Part shown: in pieces, positions 54,113 to 63,305 of the stretch | How positions within the stretch are numbered: position 1 is the stretch's first letter | Layout of the letters: every line of letters starts with the position of its first letter | DNA from: Chloracidobacterium sp. N | Lineage (GTDB): Bacteria; Acidobacteriota; Blastocatellia; Chloracidobacteriales; Chloracidobacteriaceae | Reading direction: 5' to 3' | Length of the DNA: 64,000 bases | Assembly: GCF_018304765.1 (NCBI RefSeq) | Contig: NZ_CP072642.1 | Span: forward strand, 2,447,819 to 2,511,818 | Made by a program: the position numbers and the translations under genes | Notes under the pieces: generated by a model | The model's database searches: none | What the model saw: the letters and a program-made list of their open reading frames with translations, nothing else | What the model was told of the DNA's origin: nothing

Positions 54113-54622
54113 TCAGGTTGCCGCCAGCAGCCGGAGTTGCTTTGGCGTGAGAAACCACCGCAGCGTCGCCTTGCCGCCGCCCAGCCCGAAGCGCCCGTCC
54201 ACGCGGCACAGAGCGCCTTTTTTGAAGTCCAGGCGGTCGGCATCGAGGCTTCCCCAGACCAGAAAGGCCACCAGCCGGCTCAGGTCAGGCTCATGCCCGA
54301 CCAGCAGGACGCTGCTGCCGCGCTCCAGACGCAGCAGCGCCCGGATGACCCGCTCCGGCGCAGCGCCCAGAGCGAGTTCCGGGACTTCCCGCAGGCAGTG
54401 TGGCTTTTTGAGGACTTCCGCCACGATGTCCGCTGTCTGGCGCGCGCGTGCCAGCGGACTTGTCCAGATGGCGTCGAAATCAAGTTCCAACCGGCGCATG
54501 GCCTGGGCGGCCGCCCGCGTGTTGGCACGGCCTTCCGCCGTCAGTGTCCGTTCGGCATCCGTGCGCGAGCCATCGGCCCCCACGTCGTGGGCAATGGCGT
54601 GGCGCATCAGGTACAGTTCCAT
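54113..54622 (-). CDS. sixA: Phosphohistidine phosphatase SixA-like
   Basis: 169 residues of the histidine phosphatase superfamily. LYLMRHAIAHDVG holds the catalytic RH motif; TSPLARARQTADIVAE and LLVGHEPDLSRLVAFLV complete the site. The compact form with no lid domain is that of SixA. It is convergent with the ABC ATPase (11 bases apart) and divergent from the prephenate-dehydratase-like gene. Confidence 0.9.
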   Translation of the reverse strand: MELYLMRHAIAHDVGADGSRTDAERTLTAEGRANTRAAAQAMRRLELDFDAIWTSPLARARQTADIVAEVLKKPHCLREVPELALGAAPERVIRALLRLERGSSVLLVGHEPDLSRLVAFLVWGSLDADRLDFKKGALCRVDGRFGLGGGKATLRWFLTPKQLRLLAAT

Positions 54623-54678
54623 CGGAAATCACCTCGCTTGCGTGAGAAAGCAGCATTGGCCGGCAGGAGCGCCAGGCA

Positions 54679-55260
54679 ATGACGATTGAAACCAACCTAC
54701 CACCTCCGGCTTCCGCGCCGCGTGTGGCGTTTCAGGGCGAACCGGGTGCGTACAGTGAAATGGCCGCGGCCCGGTTCGGGCTTCCACAGCCCTACCCGAC
54801 CTTTGCCCGGGTGTGTGCCGCCCTGCTCGCACGGGAGGTCGAGTTGGGCATCCTGCCGACGGAAAACGTCATTGCCGGCCCCGTTCCTGAAGTGCAACAG
54901 CTTCTCGCCACCCAGCCGCTGGTCGTGGTCACGACGCTGTGGCTCCCCATCGAACACTGCCTGCTGGGGCTGCCGGACGCCACGCTGGCCACGGCAACCC
55001 ACGTCCTGTCACACTGGCAGGCGCTGCGGCAGTGCCGCCGCTTTCTGGCCCGGCATCCGCACCTGCGCGCCACAACGGTCTATGACACCGCCGGCGCAGC
55101 GCGGCTGGTGCGGCAACAGGCGCGGCCCAACCTGCTGGCGATTGCCTCGCGCCAGGCCGCCCGGCACTACGGGTTACAGGTTGTGGCCGCGCAGATTGCC
55201 GACCGCCCGGACAACGCCACCCACTTCGTTCTGTGCCGCGCTGCGGCAGGCACTCCATAA
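54679..55260 (+). CDS. Prephenate-dehydratase-like protein without ACT domain
   Basis: 193 residues matching only the catalytic lobes of PDT: AFQGEPGAYSEMAAARFGLP, the IEHCLLGLP segment, SHWQALRQCRRFLARHP, and TAGAARLVRQQ. The conserved ENxxxG appears as PTENVIAGPV. The T-R-F motif of PDT is T-H-F (DNATHFVLC). No ACT domain for phenylalanine feedback is present. Either a feedback-free enzyme or a changed-function paralogue is possible. Confidence 0.65.
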   Translation: MTIETNLPPPASAPRVAFQGEPGAYSEMAAARFGLPQPYPTFARVCAALLAREVELGILPTENVIAGPVPEVQQLLATQPLVVVTTLWLPIEHCLLGLPDATLATATHVLSHWQALRQCRRFLARHPHLRATTVYDTAGAARLVRQQARPNLLAIASRQAARHYGLQVVAAQIADRPDNATHFVLCRAAAGTP

Positions 55261-55293
55261 CAGCCGGGCAGGCCGTCTCCGACGGCGGCGCAC

Positions 55294-58200
55294 TCAGATT
55301 GCCTCTCCGTTCCGGGACGGGGATGGAAGCGCCACACGGAATCCGAACACCGTGATGTCATCCCGTTGGGCTTCAGCCCCCATGTGGGCCGCCAGCTCGG
55401 CTTCGAGCCGGACACACTGCTCGGCCGGCAGCAGCCCGGACACGCTGACCAGCACTTCCAGCAGGCGGCGCGTCCCATACTTCTTTCCCCGGTCATTCGG
55501 CTGGTCGGCAAAGCCGTCCGTGGTGAGATACAGCATCATCCCGGGCGTCAGCGTCACCTGCTGCGGGGTGAAGCGCCGGGGGCTTCGCTCGCGGCCGCCG
55601 CCCCCCACCGTTGCCCGATCACCTTTGAGTTCCGTCAGTACGCCGTCGGCCACGAGGTAGAGCGGTCGGCGCGCCCCGGCAAAGACCAGCCGCCCCGTTT
55701 CCCGATGCAGGGTGCAGACGGCGGCATCCATCCCGTCCATCAGCGTCTGGCGTTCGCCCTGCCTGAGCACGCGCTGAATTCCGTGATGAAGCTGGTGCAG
55801 AATCTCGGCTGGCTGCCGTACGCCCTGGTCAGCCACGATTTTCTCAAGCAGGTCGTTCCCAATCGTGGACATAAACGCCCCCGGCACACCGTGACCGGTA
55901 CAGTCGGCCACGACCAGCACCACCTCCCCATCCTGCTCGTGCAGCCAGTAGAAATCACCTGATACGATGTCCTTCGGCTTCCACAGGACGAAATGCCCGC
56001 CCAGCGCCGCTGTCAGCGTCTCCGTCGAAGGCAGCATCGCCTGCTGAATGGTCTGGGCATAGCTCAGGCTTTCCAGCATCTCGCGCCGCTGGGCGGCGAG
56101 TTCCTCGTTCTTGCGCGTCACTTCATGCGTTCGTTCGGCAACCTTCTCCTCCAGCCACCGGGTACGCGCCACCAACTGCCGCAGCCGCCAGCGCACGCCG
56201 CCGTACAGCGCCAGCCCGCCCAGCGTGACAAACCCGATGTAGGCCGGCCAGGTCTGCCACCACGGCGGCCGTATCTCCAGCGTCAGCAATGGCTTTCCAG
56301 TCCCCCACACGCCGTCGTGATTGGCCGCCATCACCCAGAACCGATACTGCCCCGGCGGGAGATTCGTGTAACTCACCTCCCGGCGCTCTCCCATGTCGCG
56401 CCACTCACGGTCGAAGCCTTCCAGCCGACACCGGTAGCGATTGTCTTCCGGGACGTGAAAATCCAGCCCGGCGTAACCAAGGTCAAGGGCATTCCGGTCA
56501 TGCGGCAGCCTGAGCGCCATACCTTCCCACGCCGGCTGCGCCACGCCGCTGACCCGCACCTCCGTCAACACCACCGGCGGCGGGACCGGGTTGTTCACCA
56601 GATTGGACGGATGAAACACGTTGAGACCATTCGTGCCACCAAAAAACAGTTCCCCACGGGCATTGCGGAAGGCCGAAAAGCGGTTGAACTCCGGCCCCTG
56701 AAGCCCATCCGCCACGGTGTAGGACCGGAAGCGCATCCTGACCGGGTCGAAGTGTACGATGCCGGCATCGCTGCTGAGCCAGAACGTCCCGTCCGCGTCG
56801 GGAAACATTGCGTAGCAGTTGTTGTGCGGCAGCCCGTCCCTCTCCGTGATGTGGGTGAAGGTTTCCCGCGCGGCATCGAAGCGGCACAGCCCGGCCCCTT
56901 TCGTCACCATCCACAGCGTTCCCTCCCGGTCCTCGGCAAAGTGCGTGACATAAGGCGTGCCATATTCCGGTCGTGTGTCCACGCGATACTCCCGGTACGA
57001 CTGGTGCACCGGGTCGTAGCGCAGGGCGCGATAGGCCAGGCCAATCCACATCTGTCCATCCCGTGGCGAGACATGGATGGTCTGAACTTCAATCCGTCGT
57101 ACGGACGAGGCCTGCTGCACATCAGGCGTGTGGTCCCGGCATTGCCGTCGGTCGGGTGAGATTTCGTACAGGCCTCCTACGCCGCCGACCCAGAGCGCGC
57201 CCCGGGCGTCTTCATATATGACATATACCCACACCTTGCCCGGCAGCGCCGGCAGGCTCTGGAAGCTTCCCCGCACCCGGTCCAGCCGCTGGAGGCCGAC
57301 CTTTGTTCCCACCCACAGGTCGCCCCGCCGGTCTTCATACACGGCCCGGACCTCATCTGAACGCAATCTCCGGGGATCGGCAGGGCGGGCGCGGTATCGC
57401 GTCACACGGCTGGTCTGCCGGTCAAGGCAGTTAAGGCCGCCGTGCTGGGTCGCCACCCAGACGTTCCCCTGCCGGTCTTCAAAGATGCCCCGGATGTAGT
57501 CATTCGACAGGGAGTTTTCGTCAAAAGGGTGATGCCGATAGAGTTCAAACCGGTTGCGGGTGGGGGAAAACCGGAACAGCCCGGCAACCATATCGCCAAA
57601 CCACAGCACGCCGGCACGGTCGCGCAACACGCAGGCCAACTCGGACGTGACCAAGGCGCCCGGGCGTTTCGGATTGGGCGCAAATGTCTGACAGGTACGG
57701 CGGCGGAGATCGAGTTGCTGAAGCAGGCCGCCGGACCTGCCCAACCAGACGGTCTGGTCCTCCCACAGCAACACATACGCCCCGGATTGTCCCACAGCCC
57801 CTTCCGTCGGCAGGGCATCCAGTGTCCTGCCCATCGTATCCAGTTGCATTACGCAACGCTCCCGGACCGGGTCAAACAGTGCCAGGGCGGAATCCCCCAC
57901 GGCCAGGCGTAACCAACCCTCCGGTGTCACTCCATGGATTCGGCATCGTCCGCCGCCAGCGTTTGAAACCAGCGCCGGAAACACCACCCTTGCCGCCCCG
58001 GTTGCCGGATCGAACCGCAGCAATCCCCTGTTGCCGGTAATCCAGAACTGCCCCGCCTGATCCTCGCAGACCTGATACACATCGCCGCTGTCGGGTATGT
58101 TCAAATCGCAGCGGCGGAAGTCTTCCCGCTGGCGGTCCAGTCGCCACAAGCCACCTTCGGCGCACACCCACAGGATGCCCTGCCGGTCTTCATAAAAACT

Positions 58201-58605
58201 TTGGAGCTGTTCATACCGCGACTGGCTCTCGTAGCCAACAAAGGTGTCGGTGTGGTGGTCGTAACGGCAAAAACCGAACTTACTCAAGGCAACCCAGAGC
58301 GTGCCGTCACGGGTTTCATATAGCTGATGAACAAAGTTGCCCGGCAGGGAGCCGGGTTGGTCGGGCTGGTGGCGATACACCCTGAAGGTCCGCCCGTCGT
58401 AACGATTCAGCCCGTCTTCCGTGCCAATCCAGAGAAAACCACGCTGGTCCTGCCAGAGGCAGTGAACCGCATCACTGGACAGCCCTTGTTCACGGGTGAA
58501 CCGCTCGAAGATGGCGGTCGCCGGACGTGGGTCGCCCAGGGCAGACAGAAGCGCCATCTGCCAGCCCATCAGCAGTACCAGACCACGTACCAACCACCAC
58601 CGCAT
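55294..58605 (-). CDS. Two-component propeller sensor with Y_Y_Y and SpoIIE phosphatase domains
   Basis: 1103 residues. After a signal segment (LVRGLVLLMGWQMALLSALG) there are about fourteen propeller repeats with the W-IGTEDGL / LWVG motif. A Y_Y_Y Ig-like domain follows (YRCRLEGFDREWRDMGERRE). One transmembrane helix is at TWPAYIGFVTLGGLALYGGV. A coiled coil (WLEEKVAERTHEVTRKNEEL) leads to a PP2C-type SpoIIE domain: GDFYWLHEQDGEVVLVVADC, GHGVPGAFMSTIGNDLL. It would report outside glycan or ligand binding by dephosphorylating an anti-sigma antagonist; that role is inferred from the family. ATG 58605 is chosen. Confidence 0.9.
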   Translation of the reverse strand: MRWWLVRGLVLLMGWQMALLSALGDPRPATAIFERFTREQGLSSDAVHCLWQDQRGFLWIGTEDGLNRYDGRTFRVYRHQPDQPGSLPGNFVHQLYETRDGTLWVALSKFGFCRYDHHTDTFVGYESQSRYEQLQSFYEDRQGILWVCAEGGLWRLDRQREDFRRCDLNIPDSGDVYQVCEDQAGQFWITGNRGLLRFDPATGAARVVFPALVSNAGGGRCRIHGVTPEGWLRLAVGDSALALFDPVRERCVMQLDTMGRTLDALPTEGAVGQSGAYVLLWEDQTVWLGRSGGLLQQLDLRRRTCQTFAPNPKRPGALVTSELACVLRDRAGVLWFGDMVAGLFRFSPTRNRFELYRHHPFDENSLSNDYIRGIFEDRQGNVWVATQHGGLNCLDRQTSRVTRYRARPADPRRLRSDEVRAVYEDRRGDLWVGTKVGLQRLDRVRGSFQSLPALPGKVWVYVIYEDARGALWVGGVGGLYEISPDRRQCRDHTPDVQQASSVRRIEVQTIHVSPRDGQMWIGLAYRALRYDPVHQSYREYRVDTRPEYGTPYVTHFAEDREGTLWMVTKGAGLCRFDAARETFTHITERDGLPHNNCYAMFPDADGTFWLSSDAGIVHFDPVRMRFRSYTVADGLQGPEFNRFSAFRNARGELFFGGTNGLNVFHPSNLVNNPVPPPVVLTEVRVSGVAQPAWEGMALRLPHDRNALDLGYAGLDFHVPEDNRYRCRLEGFDREWRDMGERREVSYTNLPPGQYRFWVMAANHDGVWGTGKPLLTLEIRPPWWQTWPAYIGFVTLGGLALYGGVRWRLRQLVARTRWLEEKVAERTHEVTRKNEELAAQRREMLESLSYAQTIQQAMLPSTETLTAALGGHFVLWKPKDIVSGDFYWLHEQDGEVVLVVADCTGHGVPGAFMSTIGNDLLEKIVADQGVRQPAEILHQLHHGIQRVLRQGERQTLMDGMDAAVCTLHRETGRLVFAGARRPLYLVADGVLTELKGDRATVGGGGRERSPRRFTPQQVTLTPGMMLYLTTDGFADQPNDRGKKYGTRRLLEVLVSVSGLLPAEQCVRLEAELAAHMGAEAQRDDITVFGFRVALPSPSRNGEAI

Positions 58606-58779
58606 GGGAAACCTGTACGCTGCGCAATCCATCCCCGCTTCCGGGTGGTGCGCATCACAGAAATGGCCTGCCAAGAGTGCCAGCTTACACACGCCGGGGG
58701 CACGAGTGTAACCACCGCCACACAACCGGGCAGCACTTTTTCACAGCCCTGGGCTGATGTCTATCCAGCCGTGCCCGGG

Positions 58780-59754
58780 TCAGCCGGGCATCTCGCTGAG
58801 GGCGGCAGCAAAGAGCGGAATGAGCAGCTCGTGATGCCCCGTCAGGGCAATGCCGCGGCCGCGGCTGCCGGCCACCGGACGGCGTACGACGTTGGTCAGC
58901 GGGCGATAGTGCTGGATGAAATCAAAGTTGACCGTTGTGAAGTCGGTCAACGGGTAGCCCAGATTGCGCACCGTCGTCACGGCCTTGAGAAAGACCTCCG
59001 GCAGGATGACGGCCGAACCGAAGTTCAGGTACACGCCGCCGTCGTGCAGTTCCCGCACGAGGCTGCACAGCAGGCGAAAGTCGTGGTGGGTGGCCGCGCC
59101 GATGTGCGCCCCGACGGCCGTAGGGTGAATGTGGGTGATGTCCGTGCCGATGGCGACGTGCACCGTGACCGGGATGCGCCGCCGGTACGCCTGAACAAGC
59201 ACCGATTGGTCAGCATAGGGCGGCTGCGCCGCTTCCAGCCAGCGGCCAAGCGCCTCGCCCAACCCGATGCCATCCGCCGCCGCCGCCGTGCATGCCGCGT
59301 TGACGCCCTGCCCGGTTTCTTCCGCACCGCCAAAAGCGCCGCGCCCCAGGGTGGCATCCACGTCTTCCGAAGTCGCCCCGACGAGCGCAATTTCAAAGTC
59401 GTGAATGGCGCTTGACCCGTTGCCGGCAAGGGCCGTAATGAACCCCCGCGCCATGAGGTCAATCAGGATGGGGCCCAGCCCACACTTGATGACGTGGCCG
59501 CCGAAACCGGCAATCACCGCGCGCCCCCGGCTCCGGGCAGACCGCACGGCCGTAACGGCGGCGCGCAGTTCATTGACGGCAAGCAGGTTGGGCAGGGAAG
59601 CGAAAAAGGTCTGGAGACTCGCCCCCGGCGGACAGGGACGGGACAGATCACGCGCCGAAACCTTGCTCGGACGTTCCGCCAGCGGATAGGTGTTCAGCCC
59701 CGTGAACTCCAGCGGCGGCGTGGCATAGCAACTTTTCGGCGGCAGATCATCCAC
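58780..59754 (-). CDS. Conserved-looking protein of unknown family
   Basis: 324 residues. GFGGHVIKCGLGPILIDLMA and the NGSSAIHDFEIALVG segment look like a nucleotide- or sugar-binding alpha/beta domain, with HVAIGTDITHIHP, ATHHDFRLLCSLVRELHDGG and NFGSAVILPEVFLKAV following. Histidines and acidic residues in these could be metal or catalytic ligands. I cannot name the family. GTG 59754 is used since GAGGTG precedes it; an upstream TTG at 59769 overlaps the kinase stop. It forms a unit with DUF427 and the histidine kinase. Confidence 0.7.
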   Translation of the reverse strand: MDDLPPKSCYATPPLEFTGLNTYPLAERPSKVSARDLSRPCPPGASLQTFFASLPNLLAVNELRAAVTAVRSARSRGRAVIAGFGGHVIKCGLGPILIDLMARGFITALAGNGSSAIHDFEIALVGATSEDVDATLGRGAFGGAEETGQGVNAACTAAAADGIGLGEALGRWLEAAQPPYADQSVLVQAYRRRIPVTVHVAIGTDITHIHPTAVGAHIGAATHHDFRLLCSLVRELHDGGVYLNFGSAVILPEVFLKAVTTVRNLGYPLTDFTTVNFDFIQHYRPLTNVVRRPVAGSRGRGIALTGHHELLIPLFAAALSEMPG

Positions 59755-59765
59755 GACAACGCACC

Positions 59766-62237
59766 TCAACTCCCGGCAGGGGCCGCCTGCAACAGCTCAC
59801 CGCGTGGCAGGAAAATGCGGAAGGTTGTCCCTTTGCCGACTTCGCTTTCGACGGTGATGAACCCTTTGTTCTGGGCAATGATGCCTTCGACCACGGACAA
59901 GCCCAGCCCCGTGCCCTTACCGACGGGTTTGGTCGTGAAAAACGGCTCGAAGATGCGCTGGCGCACCTCCTCGCTCATCCCCGTGCCGGTATCGGACACG
60001 GCCAGCATGACGTAGGGGTGCATCTGCATGGTTTCGTCGCGGACGGCCTTCCGCCGAAACATTGCCCGGCTGCGCGTTTCCGGCCGGGACTCATGCCAGA
60101 CATTGAGTGTCATCAGCGTGAGCGTACCGCCCTTGGGCATGGCATCCCGCGCATTGACGGCCAGGTTTGTCAGCACCTGCTCCAGTTGTTGCCGGTCAGC
60201 CACCACGATGCCCAAATCCGGCGACAGGTCGGTGACGAGGGTGATGTGCGGCTCCAGCAGCGGGCGCAGCATACGGACGGCATCGAGTACCAGTTCATTG
60301 AGGTTCAGCGGCGCAAGCTGCTGCGGCTGTTTGCGCCCGAAGGCCAGCAACTGGCCGGTCAGGACGGAAGCCCGCGAAACGGCCGTCAGAATGTCCCTGG
60401 CGTAGCGGTGGAGCAGATCGGGCGAGGAACGCTCGACCGAAGTCGGCGCAAGGCGGCGTTCGAGCAAACCGGCGTACCCGGCAACGACCGTCAACAGGTT
60501 GTTGAACTCGTGGGCAATCCCGGCGGCCAACTGCCCCACGGCTTCCATTTTCTGGGCATGCCGCACCTGTTCTTCCAGCAGGCGCTGCTGGGTGATGTCC
60601 TCGATCATGCCCAGCAGGTACTGTGGCTGCTCCTCACCGTTGCGCAGGGCCACGACCGTCAGCCGTCCCCATACCACCTGACCATGTTTGGTAAGGTAGC
60701 GTCTTTCTGCCTGAAAACTAGACAGCTTGGCGTCTTCGACCAGCCGGCGGGCCAGGCGCATGGACTCTTCAGTGTCTTCAGGCGGAATGAAATCCGTATG
60801 CGGCCGTCCGACGATCTCTTCCGGCGCGTAGCCCAGCCACTCACACAGGGCGCGATTGGCGCGCAAAATCTGTCCGGTCAGCGACACGAGGACAATGCCC
60901 AGCGGGGCGGCATCGAAAATCCGGCGGAAACGTTCCTCACTTTCGCGCAGGGCGCGTTCGGACAGCCGCCGCTCGGTCAGATCCCGCCCAATCCCCTGAA
61001 AGGCCACCGGCGTGCCGTTTTCCAGCACGAGCCAGGTGATCATCTCCAGGGTAATCCGGCGGCCGTCACGGGCCAGCAGGGTTGCCTCATAGCGAACCGT
61101 TGTTTCCGTGCCATCGAGCAGGGGTTTGATGGCCGCCAGTGCAACCGGGCGGCTTTCCGGCAGGAGGAGGTCCACCACATTGATGGAACGCGCCTCGTCC
61201 CGCCGATACCCGAACAGCTTTTCCGCTGCCGGATTGATGTCCAGAACGTGACCCTGCAGGTCATGGCAGTAAATGACATCCTGGGCGCTGTCAAACAGGG
61301 TGCGATAGCGCGCCTCGCTTTCGCGCAGGGCTTTTTCCATCTGCCGGCGCTTGGTCACGTCCCGCGCCGTGCCGTGGATGCCTACCGGTACGCTGTTCTC
61401 ATAAAACAGCCGGGAGCTGATTTCGAGCGTCACGCGCTGTCCATTTTTGGCAATGACATCGAGTTCGTACTGTGTCGTTTCCGTCTTCCCGGCGAGTTTG
61501 TCGGCAATGGCTTGCAGCGCCCGCGCCCGGTGCTCCGGCGTAACGATGTGGGTCAGCGTCAGGTGCCTGGTATCCGCCGGGGTGTAGCCCAAAACCCGCT
61601 CGACCTTGCGGTTGATGGAGAGAAAACGGCCCTCGAAGTCGTGGACATAGACGATGTCGTTGGCATTCTCGAACAGGTCACGGTAGCGCGCTTCGCTTTC
61701 ACGCAACGCCTGCTCGATGCGCTTGCGGTTGGTGATGTCGCGCAAGATACCCTGGATGGCCACGGGACGGCCGTCCCGAAACAAAAGCCGGGAGTTGACT
61801 TCAAGCGTCACCCGCCGCCCATCCTTGGCGGTGAAATCCGCCTCGTAGTGCGACTCCACCACCCCATCTTCGGTTTTGTCGCGCAGCGCCCGGCGTACCC
61901 GTTCGCGGTGCTCAGGAACGACGAGGTGTGAAAACTCCCGCACCGACATCGCCTGAATTTCCTCGGCGCTGTAGCCCAGAATGCGCTCGCCGGCCGGACT
62001 CCAGGCCAGACGGCGGCCATCGAGTCCCAGTACGAGGATGATGTCGGAAGCGCCGTCAAAGATTTCCCGGTAACGCAGTTCGCTTTCGCGCAGGGCCTGA
62101 ATCGTCCGTCCGGCTTCCTGCAGGGCCGCTTCAAGCTGGGCGATGCGCTGCTGCGCCGCCGCCAAAGCCATGTCTCCGGCTGGCAGCGGCTCACACTGAC
62201 CTTCAAAACCGGTTGCCGTCCCAGCTTCGTCCATCAT
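59766..62237 (-). CDS. PAS-rich sensor histidine kinase
   Basis: 823 residues, no transmembrane segment seen. A short coiled coil (LAAAQQRIAQLEAALQEAG) is followed by four PAS-PAC modules; the first three share the ALRESE-RYR start and GRRVTLE strand and look like recent duplications. The HisKA domain has GIAHEFNNLLTVVAGYAGLL with the phospho-accepting His; the ATPase domain has NLAVNARDAMPKGG, DTGTGM and GKGTGLGLSVVEG. No receiver domain or adjacent regulator is present. It precedes the gene of unknown family by a few bases. Confidence 0.92.
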   Translation of the reverse strand: MMDEAGTATGFEGQCEPLPAGDMALAAAQQRIAQLEAALQEAGRTIQALRESELRYREIFDGASDIILVLGLDGRRLAWSPAGERILGYSAEEIQAMSVREFSHLVVPEHRERVRRALRDKTEDGVVESHYEADFTAKDGRRVTLEVNSRLLFRDGRPVAIQGILRDITNRKRIEQALRESEARYRDLFENANDIVYVHDFEGRFLSINRKVERVLGYTPADTRHLTLTHIVTPEHRARALQAIADKLAGKTETTQYELDVIAKNGQRVTLEISSRLFYENSVPVGIHGTARDVTKRRQMEKALRESEARYRTLFDSAQDVIYCHDLQGHVLDINPAAEKLFGYRRDEARSINVVDLLLPESRPVALAAIKPLLDGTETTVRYEATLLARDGRRITLEMITWLVLENGTPVAFQGIGRDLTERRLSERALRESEERFRRIFDAAPLGIVLVSLTGQILRANRALCEWLGYAPEEIVGRPHTDFIPPEDTEESMRLARRLVEDAKLSSFQAERRYLTKHGQVVWGRLTVVALRNGEEQPQYLLGMIEDITQQRLLEEQVRHAQKMEAVGQLAAGIAHEFNNLLTVVAGYAGLLERRLAPTSVERSSPDLLHRYARDILTAVSRASVLTGQLLAFGRKQPQQLAPLNLNELVLDAVRMLRPLLEPHITLVTDLSPDLGIVVADRQQLEQVLTNLAVNARDAMPKGGTLTLMTLNVWHESRPETRSRAMFRRKAVRDETMQMHPYVMLAVSDTGTGMSEEVRQRIFEPFFTTKPVGKGTGLGLSVVEGIIAQNKGFITVESEVGKGTTFRIFLPRGELLQAAPAGS

Positions 62238-62241
62238 CGGC

Positions 62242-62559
62242 TTACGCGCGCTCTTCCACCGTGGTCAGACGGTCGCCAGCGTAGAAGCCATAGCGCCCCG
62301 CAATCTGCTCGTAGCCCGGTTTTGGGCTTGGATACACCCAGGCCACCTGCGGCGTCGCATGTGCGCCGTCGTCAAAGTTCACCCAGTTGCACGTGCCTTT
62401 GTAACCGCACGTGTAGGTGTTGGCCGTCACCTTGAGCACGTCCTGATTGACGGCCGCCGGCGCAAAATACCAGTTGCCTTCAAAGGCAAGCACCTGGTTG
62501 GGATCATCCGTTGTGGCAAGCACAGTTCCCGTCGCGCGTTCCTTGATTGTCACCCGCAT
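62242..62559 (-). CDS. DUF427 domain protein
   Basis: 105 residues from ATG 62559 (MRVTIKERATG). WYFAPAAVNQDVLKVTANTY and CGYKGTCNWVNFDD are the family motif (usually CPYKG). The last part (WVYPSPKPGYEQIAGRYGFY) is typical. The biochemical role of DUF427 is not established. It ends four bases before the histidine-kinase start, hence likely the same transcript. Confidence 0.88.
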   Translation of the reverse strand: MRVTIKERATGTVLATTDDPNQVLAFEGNWYFAPAAVNQDVLKVTANTYTCGYKGTCNWVNFDDGAHATPQVAWVYPSPKPGYEQIAGRYGFYAGDRLTTVEERA

Positions 62560-62816
62560 ATTTTGACACCACTGACTGAACCTACGGTTTCGGGAACGGC
62601 CGTCTGCCGGCCGCAAAACATCGTGATAGTAACACTTGAAGGCGTTCTGGCGCTGGTTGCGTTCCGCATCATAGCGCGATTTGCCGCTCATGCCAGCACG
62701 GGCAGTCCGAACATCTGGCAGCAGCGGCTACCCTCGTGGCAACGTTTGGCGTACAGTTACGCCCACTCACGGACCGTCCACAACGGTCACTGGCAGTCTG
62801 GAGGTTGCGCTGCACG

Positions 62817-63305
62817 ATGACGGACCCGGCTTCAACGTCACCCCCCGCACCGGTCGTTTTTCGCCAGACCTTTCTTTTTGTCGGGCTGTGGTATGGGTTG
62901 GCTGTGGTGCTCACGCTGATTCTGGTTGTTCTGGGTGGCATTGTGGAAGCCCTCATCTGGACGCGCCTGGCTCCGGCTGTTCCCTTTCTCACGATTGGCC
63001 TCTGCCTGGTGCCCTTTGGCGTGGCGCTGTGGAAACATGCCCACCAGTGGGCTGAAACCTACACGCTGACACCGGACAAAATCGAAATCAGCACCGGGAT
63101 TTTCTCCAAAACGGTACGCAACATCCCCCTCTCCAAAGTGCAGGACGTGACCGTGGAGCAGACGCTGCTGCAACGCCTGTTCGGGTTGGGCCATGTGATT
63201 GTGGACAGCGCCTCCGCGACAGGAAACATCACCCTGCGGCATATTCATCAACCGCGCCTGGTGGCGGATCAGATTCTCCAGCGTGCCGGAGTCCCACACC
63301 CATGA
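62817..63305 (+). CDS. bPH2 (bacterial PH) domain membrane protein
   Basis: 162 residues with two helices (FLFVGLWYGLAVVLTLILVV, AVPFLTIGLCLVPFGVALW) and a PH-like domain: YTLTPDKIEISTGIFSKTVR, PLSKVQDVTVEQTLLQRLFG, GHVIVDSAS. Function is unknown; members often sit in the inner membrane. ATG 62817 follows GGAGG. Its stop overlaps the next gene's start (ATGA). Confidence 0.85.
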   Translation: MTDPASTSPPAPVVFRQTFLFVGLWYGLAVVLTLILVVLGGIVEALIWTRLAPAVPFLTIGLCLVPFGVALWKHAHQWAETYTLTPDKIEISTGIFSKTVRNIPLSKVQDVTVEQTLLQRLFGLGHVIVDSASATGNITLRHIHQPRLVADQILQRAGVPHP

